Shown here piece by piece: positions 27,984 to 37,163 of a stretch of DNA of 64,000 nt. The first letter of the stretch is position 1. Each line of letters opens with the position of its first letter. The translations under genes and the position numbers were made by a program. The notes under the pieces are model-generated. The model saw only the letters and a program-made list of their open reading frames with translations, searched no databases and had not been told where the DNA came from. This stretch comes from Limosilactobacillus reuteri. Its GTDB lineage: Bacteria > Bacillota > Bacilli > Lactobacillales > Lactobacillaceae. The stretch covers positions 496,001-560,000 of the forward strand of contig NZ_CP059275.1 of the NCBI RefSeq assembly GCF_013694365.1, in the 5' to 3' direction.

Positions 27984-29381
27984 GTGAAGGAAAAGAAGTT
28001 AAATCTCTTCCTCTTAATCACCTTAATTGTAGGAACGATTATTGGTGGTGGGATTTTTAATAGTCCAACCGATTTGATTTTGAAAGCAAATCCAATGGCT
28101 GCGTTAATTGCATGGTTAATTGGTGGCTTCGGAATTTTGATGTTAGTATTAGTCTTCTACAAGCTTTCTGTTGTCAAACCGGAGATGAACGGTGGAATTT
28201 ATACTTATGCAAAGGAAGGCTTTGGCAACTATATTGGTTTTAACTCCTTTTGGGGATATTGGATGGGAGCAGTTTTTGGTAACATTGCTTTTATCTCGCT
28301 CTTTTTTAAGACCTTAAATAGTATGCTCGGGACGCATCAACTTTCGCCATTAATGTGTTTTATCGGGGGCTCAATTATTCTGTGGGGATACACTGCGATT
28401 ACATGGTTTGGTGTCCGCGAGGCAAGTATTCTCAATGCCATTATTACGATTATTAAGATCTTACCGCTTTTATTAGTTGTTATTGTTGGTGTTTTTGCAT
28501 TTCAGCCGCATGTTTTTAATGTTCCTGATTGGACAAGCATTCTTGCTGTTAATCAAACGCATGTCCCATTTAAAGACCAAATTAGTGGTGCGATGAGTAC
28601 TATTGTGTGGTGTTTTGTTGGGATTGAAGCAGCTGTTTCAATGTCACGTCGGGCAAAGCAGCCACGTGATGTTGGATTAGCAACGATTATTAGCTTTGTA
28701 ATTGTATTGGTCCTCTATATTTCAATCTCTATTATTCCAATGGGGATTCTACCTGCTAAAGAACTTAGTCAGACTTCAGTTCCACTGGCAGCAGCCCTTA
28801 GTCATACAGCATTAGGAATAGTGGGAAGCCTTATTATTAAAATTGGCTTACTGATTTCTCTATTAGGAGCATTATTGAGTTGGTTTATGATTGGACCAGA
28901 AATTGCATATGTAACCAGTTATGATCGGGATATGCCGCGAGCATTTAAACTTGTTAATCGCCATGGTGTTCCTGGGTTTGCATTAATTGTATATACAATT
29001 ATTATGCAAGTATGTTTACTAGTTTTACTGCTTCCACAGCTTCAAATGGCCTATACAATTGCATATACTTTAGCTGCGACGATGACCTTAGTTGCTTACC
29101 TGCTCTCTGCGTTATATGGGTTGAAATTAGCAATTAGCGAAAAGATGGGCCTCGGCTTTAAGATTATTGCTACGTTAGCTTCTCTTTATTCCGTCTATAT
29201 GTTAGTTGCTTCGGGACTTGAATATGTATTTGCAAGTGCGATTATTTTTGCGCTAGGAATACCATTATTTGCCAGGGCTCCTAATAAAATGAGTAAGAAA
29301 GAAAAGTGGTTAGCAACAATTATCGCCTTAGCAGCTGTGATTGCGCTGATGCTGATTATTACTGGAAAGATTAATTTTTAA
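27984..29381 (+). CDS. Second APC-family amino acid antiporter
   Basis: 465 residues, GTG start, about 12 helices. It is paralogous to the previous gene: VGTIIGGGIFNSPTDLILKANPM in helix 1 and VWCFVGIEAAVSMSRRAK in helix 6. The GTG start begins very close to helix 1 (KEKKLNLFLLITLIVG), which is normal. It may move citrulline/ornithine or another basic amino acid, or an amine. Two antiporters in one ADI locus suggest more than one exchange mode, but this cannot be proved from sequence. Confidence 0.85.
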   Translation: MKEKKLNLFLLITLIVGTIIGGGIFNSPTDLILKANPMAALIAWLIGGFGILMLVLVFYKLSVVKPEMNGGIYTYAKEGFGNYIGFNSFWGYWMGAVFGNIAFISLFFKTLNSMLGTHQLSPLMCFIGGSIILWGYTAITWFGVREASILNAIITIIKILPLLLVVIVGVFAFQPHVFNVPDWTSILAVNQTHVPFKDQISGAMSTIVWCFVGIEAAVSMSRRAKQPRDVGLATIISFVIVLVLYISISIIPMGILPAKELSQTSVPLAAALSHTALGIVGSLIIKIGLLISLLGALLSWFMIGPEIAYVTSYDRDMPRAFKLVNRHGVPGFALIVYTIIMQVCLLVLLLPQLQMAYTIAYTLAATMTLVAYLLSALYGLKLAISEKMGLGFKIIATLASLYSVYMLVASGLEYVFASAIIFALGIPLFARAPNKMSKKEKWLATIIALAAVIALMLIITGKINF

Positions 29382-29684
29382 GTGAACCAAACCATAACAT
29401 TTGTATTTACCATTATTTTTTTGCTAGAAAGTTTTTGTGAAGTCCGTCTTTTCTCCCAACTACAAGCACTAGCCATTCAAAATCCAACTAGAATCCCACC
29501 ACGCTTTGCAAAAGTTATTCGTCTTGAGCGTCGTTGGAACTGGATATCTTGGATCCTAATCATCTTACTATTTCTTACTTCATCAAATTTCACGATTTTA
29601 TGGGTAAGCCTAATCACATTGATTGAAACCTATGTTGTCTGGCGAATGGATAACATGAAAAGTAAGATGACTAGCGAAGATTAG
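29382..29684 (+). CDS. Small membrane protein, 100 aa
   Basis: 100 residues, GTG start. Hydrophobic helices lie near 4-20 (TFVFTIIFLLESFCEV), 53-70 and 72-88, separated by a basic loop (RIPPRFAKVIRLERRWNW), and the end is charged. No family recognised. Its place after the amino acid antiporters gives no clear hint, as original spacing and strand are lost. Confidence 0.6.
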   Translation: MNQTITFVFTIIFLLESFCEVRLFSQLQALAIQNPTRIPPRFAKVIRLERRWNWISWILIILLFLTSSNFTILWVSLITLIETYVVWRMDNMKSKMTSED

Positions 29685-30392
29685 ATGGCAAAATATCACT
29701 TACACCTCGCCCACCTCTACGGCGATTTATTAAATACTTATAGTGATGTCGGTAATATTATCGCCCTTCAATATTACGCTAAACAGATGGATACCGATAT
29801 TAATGTCAAAGTCATTAGTATCGACAACGACTTTAATCCACAAGATTTTGATTTAGCTCTTTTCGGCGGTGGACAAGATTACGAACAACTTGTTGTCTCC
29901 AAAGATCTTCCAAACAAAAAAGCAGGCATTGACAAGTTTATTAATGATGGAAAGCCGCTGCTTGCTATTTGTGGAGGTTATCAACTTCTCGGCCACTATT
30001 ATATCGGTGCTGATGGCGAAAAGATTCCGGGGCTTGGCATCCTTGATCACTATACTTTAAGCCAGGATAATCACCGTTTCATTGGTGATATCACCATCAA
30101 AAACGAAGAAAGCAATCAAGAGTACCATGGTTTTGAAAATCACAACGGCCGCACATTCTTAGGAAAAGGTGAGCGTCCGCTTGGTAAAGTAATTTCTGGT
30201 AATGGAAATAACGGTGAAGATCATACCGAAGGAGCAATCTATAAAAACACTTATTGCTCTTATTTCCACGGTCCCATTCTTACAAGAAATGGTGAGATTG
30301 CTAAAAAGATTCTTTTAGCAGCTCTTGAGCATAAATACCCCGATGCCGACTTAAGCAGTCAAAAAGCCCTAAAAATTAAACCTACATTTTAA
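29685..30392 (+). CDS. gatD: Lipid II isoglutaminyl synthase, glutaminase subunit GatD
   Basis: 235 residues of the CobB/CobQ-type class I glutamine amidotransferase fold. The nucleophile is C96 in PLLAICGGYQLLG. A conserved HNGRTFLG loop and a YFHGPIL histidine region follow. GatD supplies ammonia to MurT, which amidates D-Glu of lipid II to D-isoglutamine, needed for efficient crosslinking. In most Firmicutes the order is murT then gatD. Here gatD comes first, which fits a minus-strand locus written gene by gene. Confidence 0.93.
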   Translation: MAKYHLHLAHLYGDLLNTYSDVGNIIALQYYAKQMDTDINVKVISIDNDFNPQDFDLALFGGGQDYEQLVVSKDLPNKKAGIDKFINDGKPLLAICGGYQLLGHYYIGADGEKIPGLGILDHYTLSQDNHRFIGDITIKNEESNQEYHGFENHNGRTFLGKGERPLGKVISGNGNNGEDHTEGAIYKNTYCSYFHGPILTRNGEIAKKILLAALEHKYPDADLSSQKALKIKPTF

Positions 30393-31730
30393 ATGACAGT
30401 TCGAAGTTCATTTGCCGAATTTGCCGGGCGGTCAAGCTATTGGTTCCTCCATACTTTTATGAACGGAGGAAGTTCCCTTCCAGGAAAATTAACCTTAAAG
30501 CTTGATCCAAATATTCTCCAAGCCTTTAGCAAAAAGTACGACCTTGTTATTGTAACAGGGACAAATGGAAAAACATTAACCACCGCATTAAGCGTACGAG
30601 TTTTACGGGAAAAGTATGACCAAGTTCTTACTAATCCGACTGGTTCCAACATGGAGCAAGGAATCGTAACTACCTTTATTACGGCTCCCTATCCAAAGAA
30701 AAAAGGGCTGGCCATCCTCGAAGTCGATGAAGCAAATGTAGTTAAAGTATGTAAATACATCACCCCAATTGCCTTTGTCTTCACCAACATTTTCCGTGAT
30801 CAAATGGATCGTTACGGTGAAATCTACACCACTTATAATAAAATCTTAAAGGGGGTTAAATTAGCACCAAAAGCAACCATCATCGCTAACGGGGATGAAC
30901 AACTCTTTAACAGCAAAGACTTGCCTAACCCAATCATCTATTATGGCTTTAACCACGAAGAAAAAGAGCCTTTCAACGCCCCAGCTAACACTGATGGTCT
31001 CCTTTGTCCTAAATGTCAACACATTCTAAAGTATCGAATGCGAACTTATGCCGGGCTAGGTAACTACTTCTGTCCAAATTGTGGTTTCCATCGACCAGAA
31101 TTAACGTATGCTGTTACCAAAATTGATAAGCTTACCCCCACGCATTCAACTTTTGAAATTGATGGGCAAAAATACACCATCGGAATCGGTGGTTTATATA
31201 ACATCTATAATGCTCTTGCCGCTTACTCTCTTGGTCGTTTTCTCGGAGTGAGCCAAGCACAAATTAAAGATGCTTTTGAATCAGACGAACGAGTTTTTGG
31301 CCGCCAAGAAGTCATTAATATCGATGGAAAACAAGTTACTTTGATCTTAGTTAAAAATCCAGTTGGTCTTAATCAGGTTTTAGATATGATTGAGACAGAT
31401 GACAAGCCCTTTAGCTTTGCCTTCTTACTAAATGCTAACTATGCTGATGGAATTGATACTAGCTGGATCTGGGACGGCGACTTTGAAAAACTTACCCAAC
31501 ATCAAATCCCACAATACATGACGGGAGGAGAACGCTATAAAGATATTACCACTAGATTAACAATGGCTGGCGTAAAAGATATGTGGCATGAACCAGACCT
31601 TACCCAGGTAATTGATAAAATCAAGGAAATGCCAACTGAACATGTCTATATTCTGGCAACATATACAGCCGTTCTGCAATTACGCAAACAACTAGCAGAA
31701 AAGGGCTATATTAAAGGAGGAATGGACTAA
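30393..31730 (+). CDS. murT: Lipid II isoglutaminyl synthase, ligase subunit MurT
   Basis: 445 residues. A Mur-ligase P-loop (GTNGKT, 56-61) and a central domain are followed by a zinc ribbon inserted in it (C205/C208 and C227/C230) and the C-terminal DUF1727 region (about 315-440, with FLLNANYADGIDTSWIWDGDF). MurT activates the alpha-carboxyl of D-Glu in lipid II with ATP for amidation by ammonia from GatD. All motifs are present. The end of the gene carries a strong Shine-Dalgarno (31713-31720) that probably serves gatD in the chromosome. Confidence 0.94.
   Translation: MTVRSSFAEFAGRSSYWFLHTFMNGGSSLPGKLTLKLDPNILQAFSKKYDLVIVTGTNGKTLTTALSVRVLREKYDQVLTNPTGSNMEQGIVTTFITAPYPKKKGLAILEVDEANVVKVCKYITPIAFVFTNIFRDQMDRYGEIYTTYNKILKGVKLAPKATIIANGDEQLFNSKDLPNPIIYYGFNHEEKEPFNAPANTDGLLCPKCQHILKYRMRTYAGLGNYFCPNCGFHRPELTYAVTKIDKLTPTHSTFEIDGQKYTIGIGGLYNIYNALAAYSLGRFLGVSQAQIKDAFESDERVFGRQEVINIDGKQVTLILVKNPVGLNQVLDMIETDDKPFSFAFLLNANYADGIDTSWIWDGDFEKLTQHQIPQYMTGGERYKDITTRLTMAGVKDMWHEPDLTQVIDKIKEMPTEHVYILATYTAVLQLRKQLAEKGYIKGGMD
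31713..31720 (+). promoter_or_regulatory. Shine-Dalgarno within murT 3' end
   Basis: AAAGGAGG lies 10 bases before the end of murT. By conserved order (murT then gatD) it most likely serves gatD, not the tdk gene that follows here. Confidence 0.7.
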
Positions 31731-32306
31731 GTGGCACAACTATTCTTTAAATATGGCGCGATGAATTCTGGTAAGTCAATCGATATTTTGAAGGTTGCTC
31801 ATAACTATGAAGAACAAGGGAAACCGGTTGTTTTAATGACGAGTGGTGTTGACGATCGTTCTGGTCGAGGCATCATTGCTAGTCGGATTGGCCTAGAGCG
31901 TAAAGTAAAACCAATTATGGATGATACCAATATTTACGATTATGTTAATAAGATGGACCGTAAGATATATTGTGTATTGATCGACGAAGCACAGTTTTTA
32001 AAGAAAGAGCATGTCTTACAATTAATCAAAATTGTTGATGAGCTAAATATTCCGGTAATGGCTTTTGGACTAAAGAATGACTTTCGGAATGAATTATTTG
32101 AAGGTTCAAAATATTTACTGATTTATGCTGACAAAATTGAAGAGATGAAAACAATTTGTTGGTTCTGCCCTCATAAAGCTACAATGAATTTACGGATTCA
32201 TAATGGCAAGCCAGTATATGAGGGAGAACAAGTCCAGATAGGGGGAAATGAATCATATTACCCAGTATGCCGGAAGCACTATTTTCATCCCCAATTAAAA
32301 CAATAG
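31731..32306 (+). CDS. tdk: Thymidine kinase
   Basis: 191 residues, GTG start. The P-loop GAMNSGKS is at 9-16, the Walker B-like VLIDEAQFL near 83-91, the lasso-domain zinc site is CWFCPHK with CRKHYF, and the thymidine-binding region is GNESYYPV. It salvages thymidine to dTMP. In many Firmicutes tdk precedes prfA and prmC, exactly as here, which supports natural order for this block. GTG start is accepted because residues [16 protein letters not shown] match the family start. Confidence 0.95.
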   Translation: MAQLFFKYGAMNSGKSIDILKVAHNYEEQGKPVVLMTSGVDDRSGRGIIASRIGLERKVKPIMDDTNIYDYVNKMDRKIYCVLIDEAQFLKKEHVLQLIKIVDELNIPVMAFGLKNDFRNELFEGSKYLLIYADKIEEMKTICWFCPHKATMNLRIHNGKPVYEGEQVQIGGNESYYPVCRKHYFHPQLKQ

Positions 32307-33395
32307 ATGGAAATGGAAGAAATTTTCGATAAGCTTCAAGCAGTTGCTGATCGTTACGATGAACTAAATGAATTGATCAGTGATCCAGAAGTAATTGCCG
32401 ACTCGCAACGTTTTATGAAGCTTTCAAAAGAAGAAGGAAGCTTACGTGAAACAGTTGAAAAATATAATCAATATAAAAAAGTCACCCAAACGATTAGTGA
32501 TGATGAAGAACTATTGCGTGAAACAAATGATGATGATTTAACGGCCTTAACCAAGGAAGAGTTAGCGGAAGCGCGCGAAGAACAAGCACAATTAGAAAAA
32601 GAGCTTGAAGTTCTACTAATTCCTAAAGACCCTAATGATGATAAAAACATTATCATGGAAATCCGTGGAGCTGCCGGAGGGGATGAAGCAAGCCTCTTTG
32701 CTGCTGATCTATATAACATGTATCTTCGTTATGCTGAAAAGCAAGGCTGGAAAGTAGAAGTTGTGGATCGAAATGAAACTGAAGTCGGTGGCTTTAAGGA
32801 AATTGCCTTAATGATTACTGGGGATAAGGTTTATTCTAAGCTTAAGTTTGAGAACGGTGCGCATCGTGTTCAACGGGTTCCTGTTACTGAATCTGCTGGA
32901 CGTGTTCATACGTCAACTGCGACGGTTGGGGTAATGCCAGAAGCTGAAGATGTGGATGTAGATATCGATCCTAAAGATATCCGGGTTGATGTTTACCGTT
33001 CAAGCGGTGCTGGTGGTCAGCACGTTAACAAAACTTCATCAGCTGTTCGAATGACCCACTTGCCAACAGGGATTGTTGTTGCAATGCAAGATGAGCGTTC
33101 ACAACAGCAGAACCGGGCTAAGGCAATGCGGATTTTGAAGTCACGGGTTTATGATTATTACCAACAACAAGAACAGAGCGCCTATGATCAAAAGCGGAAA
33201 GACGCGATCGGGACAGGTGATCGGTCAGAACGGATTCGTACTTACAACTACCCACAAAACCGGGTAACAGATCACCGTATTGGATTAACATTAAATAAGC
33301 TTGATAAGATTATGGCTGGTGACCTCGATGAAATTATTGAAGCATTGATTGTTGCCGACCAAACGCAAAAGTTGGAGCAATTACGGAATGAGTAG
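32307..33395 (+). CDS. prfA: Peptide chain release factor 1
   Basis: 362 residues. The GGQ loop is at 236-238 ([17 protein letters not shown]). The stop-codon recognition motif is P192-V193-T194, the PxT form of RF1 (UAA/UAG). [13 protein letters not shown] and HRVQRVP blocks are complete. It releases peptides at stop codons and is methylated on the GGQ glutamine by PrmC, the next gene. The end of prfA (33388-33395) is repeated as the first eight bases of prmC, showing that the two genes overlap in the chromosome. Confidence 0.97.
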   Translation: MEMEEIFDKLQAVADRYDELNELISDPEVIADSQRFMKLSKEEGSLRETVEKYNQYKKVTQTISDDEELLRETNDDDLTALTKEELAEAREEQAQLEKELEVLLIPKDPNDDKNIIMEIRGAAGGDEASLFAADLYNMYLRYAEKQGWKVEVVDRNETEVGGFKEIALMITGDKVYSKLKFENGAHRVQRVPVTESAGRVHTSTATVGVMPEAEDVDVDIDPKDIRVDVYRSSGAGGQHVNKTSSAVRMTHLPTGIVVAMQDERSQQQNRAKAMRILKSRVYDYYQQQEQSAYDQKRKDAIGTGDRSERIRTYNYPQNRVTDHRIGLTLNKLDKIMAGDLDEIIEALIVADQTQKLEQLRNE

Positions 33396-34262
33396 ATGAG
33401 TAGTTTCGTACCGACCAACTACTTTATGGCTCAGCGATGGGCAAAAGAACAATTACAAGGAACAGATATTGACCCAGGTGCCCCTCAGTTTTTACTTCAG
33501 CAATCACATGGTTGGGATGCGACTCACTTACTTTTGCATAATCGTGATGAGATGCCAGCTGACGAAGTAGACTGGTGGAAGGATGCCATAATAAGATTGC
33601 TTAATCATGAGCCTGCTCAATATATTGTTGGGCAGGCCCCATTTTATGGACGAACTTTTAAAATTAATAAAAATGTTTTGATTCCAGAAGCTGAGACAGC
33701 AGAGTTAATCGATTGGGTGTTACAAGAAATGCCATCTCGCCCATTAAGAGTCCTTGATTTAGGAACGGGGAGTGGAGTGATAGGCATTACCCTTGCACTT
33801 GAACGGCCAAATTGGCATGTAAGTTTAAGTGATATTTCACCCGCTGCGCTTGCTATTGCTCAGAAAAATATGGCTAAGTTTAACCTGGAGTTGCCGTTAA
33901 TTAAAAGCGATTTATTTGAAAATATTGATCAGCAATATGATTTAATTGTGACTAATCCGCCTTATATTGACTCGGACGATACTAGTGAAATTGATCAAGC
34001 GGTCCTTGAAAACGAACCAGCCCTAGCCCTATTTGCTAGTGAACATGGGTTAGGATTCTATCATCGCTTATTTAAGCAAGCAGGGCAATACCTAACTACA
34101 ACTGGTCAAATATTTGGCGAAACTGGTTATGATCAAGAGGAGTCAATTCAAGAATTACTACATCAAACCGATGAACACGCACAGATATGCCCACGACATG
34201 ATGTGGCAGGAAAAATGAGGATGATACACGCATGGGATTTTTCAAACGTAGGAGGAAGATAG
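33396..34262 (+). CDS. prmC: Release factor glutamine methyltransferase
   Basis: 288 residues. An N-terminal helical domain (1-85) is followed by a Rossmann SAM-binding domain with VLDLGTGSGVIGITLAL and the catalytic NPPY at 187-190. It methylates the GGQ glutamine of RF1/RF2, using S-adenosylmethionine. Direct overlap with prfA by eight bases is evident from the duplicated ATGAGTAG. Its 3' end carries the Shine-Dalgarno of the next gene. Confidence 0.96.
   Translation: MSSFVPTNYFMAQRWAKEQLQGTDIDPGAPQFLLQQSHGWDATHLLLHNRDEMPADEVDWWKDAIIRLLNHEPAQYIVGQAPFYGRTFKINKNVLIPEAETAELIDWVLQEMPSRPLRVLDLGTGSGVIGITLALERPNWHVSLSDISPAALAIAQKNMAKFNLELPLIKSDLFENIDQQYDLIVTNPPYIDSDDTSEIDQAVLENEPALALFASEHGLGFYHRLFKQAGQYLTTTGQIFGETGYDQEESIQELLHQTDEHAQICPRHDVAGKMRMIHAWDFSNVGGR
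34250..34256 (+). promoter_or_regulatory. Shine-Dalgarno for ywlC in prmC 3' end
   Basis: AGGAGGA ends 6 bases before the ATG at 34263. As prmC-ywlC is a common native order, this is one of the few real ribosome binding sites retained. Confidence 0.8.
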
Positions 34263-35291
34263 ATGGATACGAAGATTTTTCGACATGGTGAGATTGCCCA
34301 AGCAGCAGCTGCGATTAAGCGCGGTGAATTAGTGGCTTTTCCAACCGAAACTGTTTATGGATTAGGGGCTGATGCGACCAATGAAAAAGCCGTTAAGAAT
34401 GTTTATTTAGCAAAAGGGCGGCCAAGTGATAATCCATTGATTGTTCATGTTAACTCCATCGCAATGGTTAAAAAGTATGCTGCCGAGATTCCTGATAATG
34501 CCCGAAAGTTGATGGATGCATTTTGGCCTGGTTCTTTAACTATTATCTTGAAGATTAAGAAGGGTGCGCTTTCAAAAACCGTCACAGGTGGTTTGAAAAC
34601 TGTCGCCTTTCGTTACCCCGACTGTCAACCAACCCTTGACTTAATTGAAGAAGCTGGTGTTCCGATGGTGGGACCATCTGCTAATACTTCTGGGAAACCG
34701 AGCCCGACTACTGCCCAACACGTTTATCATGACTTGCATGGTAAGATCTCTGGAATTGTGGATAATGGTCCGACACGGGTAGGAGTTGAATCCACTGTCC
34801 TTGATATGTCAACAGACCACCCTGTAATTTTACGTCCTGGTGCTGTTACGAAGAAGGACATTGAAAAAGTGATTGGATCCATTGACCTTAATCATCATAA
34901 AGTAGGCAAAAATGAAACTCCTAAAGCACCCGGAATGAAATACAAGCACTATGCACCTAAGGCCCAAGTATATATTGTTGATGAAGATACTGATTGGGAT
35001 AAAGTTGTTGAATGGATACGACAACAGCCATTTGACGTTGGGATGATGGCTGAAGAAAAGGTTCTCCAACAAGAAGTATTGCCGATGAATGCTATTCAAT
35101 TTTCATTAGGAAAAAATGTTCAAGATGCCAGTGCTCGTCTATTTGATGGCTTACGGCAATTTGATGACCAACCTAATGTTAAAGCGATTGTCACTCAAGC
35201 ATTTCCAGCTCATGATTTAGGGGGCGCATACATGAATCGGTTAAATAAGTCGGCTGGTGGTATGCACTTTGATAGGAATGCGGTAAAATAA
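34263..35291 (+). CDS. ywlC: L-threonylcarbamoyladenylate synthase (Sua5/YwlC)
   Basis: 342 residues. The YrdC domain (about 8-200) has AFPTETVYGLGADATNEKAV, the KGRPSDNPLIVHV motif and VGPSANTSGKPSPT. A C-terminal Sua5 domain (about 225-340) makes it the long form. The enzyme makes threonylcarbamoyl-AMP from threonine, bicarbonate and ATP for t6A37 of ANN-decoding tRNAs. The gene lies between prmC and glyA, the common Firmicutes context. Confidence 0.95.
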   Translation: MDTKIFRHGEIAQAAAAIKRGELVAFPTETVYGLGADATNEKAVKNVYLAKGRPSDNPLIVHVNSIAMVKKYAAEIPDNARKLMDAFWPGSLTIILKIKKGALSKTVTGGLKTVAFRYPDCQPTLDLIEEAGVPMVGPSANTSGKPSPTTAQHVYHDLHGKISGIVDNGPTRVGVESTVLDMSTDHPVILRPGAVTKKDIEKVIGSIDLNHHKVGKNETPKAPGMKYKHYAPKAQVYIVDEDTDWDKVVEWIRQQPFDVGMMAEEKVLQQEVLPMNAIQFSLGKNVQDASARLFDGLRQFDDQPNVKAIVTQAFPAHDLGGAYMNRLNKSAGGMHFDRNAVK

Positions 35292-36527
35292 ATGAACTAT
35301 GGTAAAAAATCACCCCAATTATGGGCAGCCATTGAAAATGAAGAACAACGCCAGCAAGATACGATTGAGCTCATTGCCTCCGAGAATATTGTTTCAGATG
35401 CTGTTCGTGAAGCTCAAGGGTCAGTTCTAACAAATAAGTATGCTGAAGGATATCCTAATAAGCGGTATTACGGTGGTTGTGAGTTTATAGATCAAGTTGA
35501 ACAATTAGCAATTGATTATGCTAAAAAGTTATTCAATGCAGCATATGTTAATGTTCAACCTCATTCCGGATCACAAGCTAATATGGCAGTTTATCAAGCA
35601 CTTCTCAAGCCCGGAGATGTGATTTTAGGGATGGGGATGGATGCTGGTGGGCACCTAACTCACGGAGCAACGGTCAATTTTAGCGGAAAACTATATAAGA
35701 CGTATGGCTATGGCCTAAATCCAGATACTGAAGAGCTTGATTATGATGAAATTATGGCTTTAGCTAAAAAAGTAAAGCCACAATTAATCATTGCGGGTGC
35801 TTCTGCCTATAGTCGAATTATTGATTGGCAGGAATTTCGGAAGATTGCTGATGAAGTTGGGGCTTACTTGATGGTTGATATGGCCCATATTGCCGGACTA
35901 GTAGCAACTGGTGTCCATCCAAGTCCACTTCCAATTGCTGATGTCGTTACTACTACTACTCATAAAACTCTTCGGGGCCCACGGGGAGGAATGATCCTCT
36001 CTAAATCGACTAAATTAGGACGGAAAATTAATTCAGCAGTTTTCCCTGGGATCCAAGGCGGACCACTGGAACATGTAATTGCGGGGAAAGCTCAAGCATT
36101 TTATGAAGATTTGCAACCAGAATATACGGAATATATCCAACAAGTTGTAAAAAATGCTCAAGCAATGGAAAAAGTATTTAATACTAGTAAACAAATTAGG
36201 ATGGTTTCAGGAAAAACTGAAAATCATCTTCTCGTTCTGGATCTTACTAAGACTGGTTTAACAGGAAAAGATGCGCAAAATCTCCTTGACCGTGTCCACA
36301 TTACAACCAATAAGGAGGCCATTCCGAATGACCCACGAAGTCCATTTATTACAAGTGGTTTGCGGATTGGGACTCCTGCTATTACTAGCCGCGGATTTAA
36401 GGAAGAGGATGCGCAAAAAGTTGCGGAATTAATCAGTACAGCTTTAACTAATCCCACCGATGAAGAGTGTCTACAAGAGGTCGCAAAAGGGGTACACGAA
36501 CTAACCACAAATTATCCGCTTAACTAA
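35292..36527 (+). CDS. glyA: Serine hydroxymethyltransferase
   Basis: 411 residues, PLP fold type I. The Schiff-base lysine is K225 in [32 protein letters not shown] and [15 protein letters not shown] are the substrate and folate regions. It interconverts serine and glycine while charging tetrahydrofolate with one-carbon units for purine and thymidylate synthesis. Placed before upp, as in many lactobacilli. Complete. Confidence 0.97.
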   Translation: MNYGKKSPQLWAAIENEEQRQQDTIELIASENIVSDAVREAQGSVLTNKYAEGYPNKRYYGGCEFIDQVEQLAIDYAKKLFNAAYVNVQPHSGSQANMAVYQALLKPGDVILGMGMDAGGHLTHGATVNFSGKLYKTYGYGLNPDTEELDYDEIMALAKKVKPQLIIAGASAYSRIIDWQEFRKIADEVGAYLMVDMAHIAGLVATGVHPSPLPIADVVTTTTHKTLRGPRGGMILSKSTKLGRKINSAVFPGIQGGPLEHVIAGKAQAFYEDLQPEYTEYIQQVVKNAQAMEKVFNTSKQIRMVSGKTENHLLVLDLTKTGLTGKDAQNLLDRVHITTNKEAIPNDPRSPFITSGLRIGTPAITSRGFKEEDAQKVAELISTALTNPTDEECLQEVAKGVHELTTNYPLN

Positions 36528-37163
36528 ATGGGTAAATTTGAAGTGTTAGATCATCCATTGATTCAGCACAAGCTAACAATGATTCGGGATAAAAATGTTG
36601 GGACAAAGTTTTTCCGGGAAACTGTCAAAGAAATTTCAACTTTAATGGCTTATGAAGTTGCACGCGACATGCCATTAAAGGATGTTGAAATTGAAACGCC
36701 AATTGCTAAAACGACCCAGAAAGAATTGGCTGGTAAAAAGGTGGCGATTATTCCAATTCTTCGGGCCGGAATCGGAATGGTTGATGGGATGACGGACCTT
36801 ATCCCCGCAGCTAAAATTGGTTTTATCGGAATGTACCGGGATGAAGAAACCTTAAAGCCACATGAATACTTTGTTAAGTTACCTAATGATATTACAGAAC
36901 GGCAATTATTCATCGTTGACCCAATGCTGGCAACTGGTGGTTCAGCAATGATGGCAATCGAAGCCTTAAAGAAGCGCGGTTGCTCAGAAAAGAACATGAA
37001 ATTTGCTTGCTTAGTTGCAGCACCTGAAGGAGTTAAGGCTGTGCGCGACGCTTATCCAGATGTTGATATTTATACAGCAGGACTTGATGATCATCTTAAT
37101 GAAGATGGATATATTGTTCCTGGGTTAGGTGATGCTGGTGACCGTCTTTTTGGTACTAAGTAG
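36528..37163 (+). CDS. upp: Uracil phosphoribosyltransferase
   Basis: 211 residues. PRPP-binding loop [10 protein letters not shown] is at 131-140. The uracil-contacting tail ([17 protein letters not shown]) is conserved. It makes UMP from uracil and PRPP. A uracil permease occurs four genes on, so the salvage pair is interrupted by ptsI and two YibE/YibF genes. In many relatives upp sits close to uraA and the atp operon. Confidence 0.97.
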   Translation: MGKFEVLDHPLIQHKLTMIRDKNVGTKFFRETVKEISTLMAYEVARDMPLKDVEIETPIAKTTQKELAGKKVAIIPILRAGIGMVDGMTDLIPAAKIGFIGMYRDEETLKPHEYFVKLPNDITERQLFIVDPMLATGGSAMMAIEALKKRGCSEKNMKFACLVAAPEGVKAVRDAYPDVDIYTAGLDDHLNEDGYIVPGLGDAGDRLFGTK

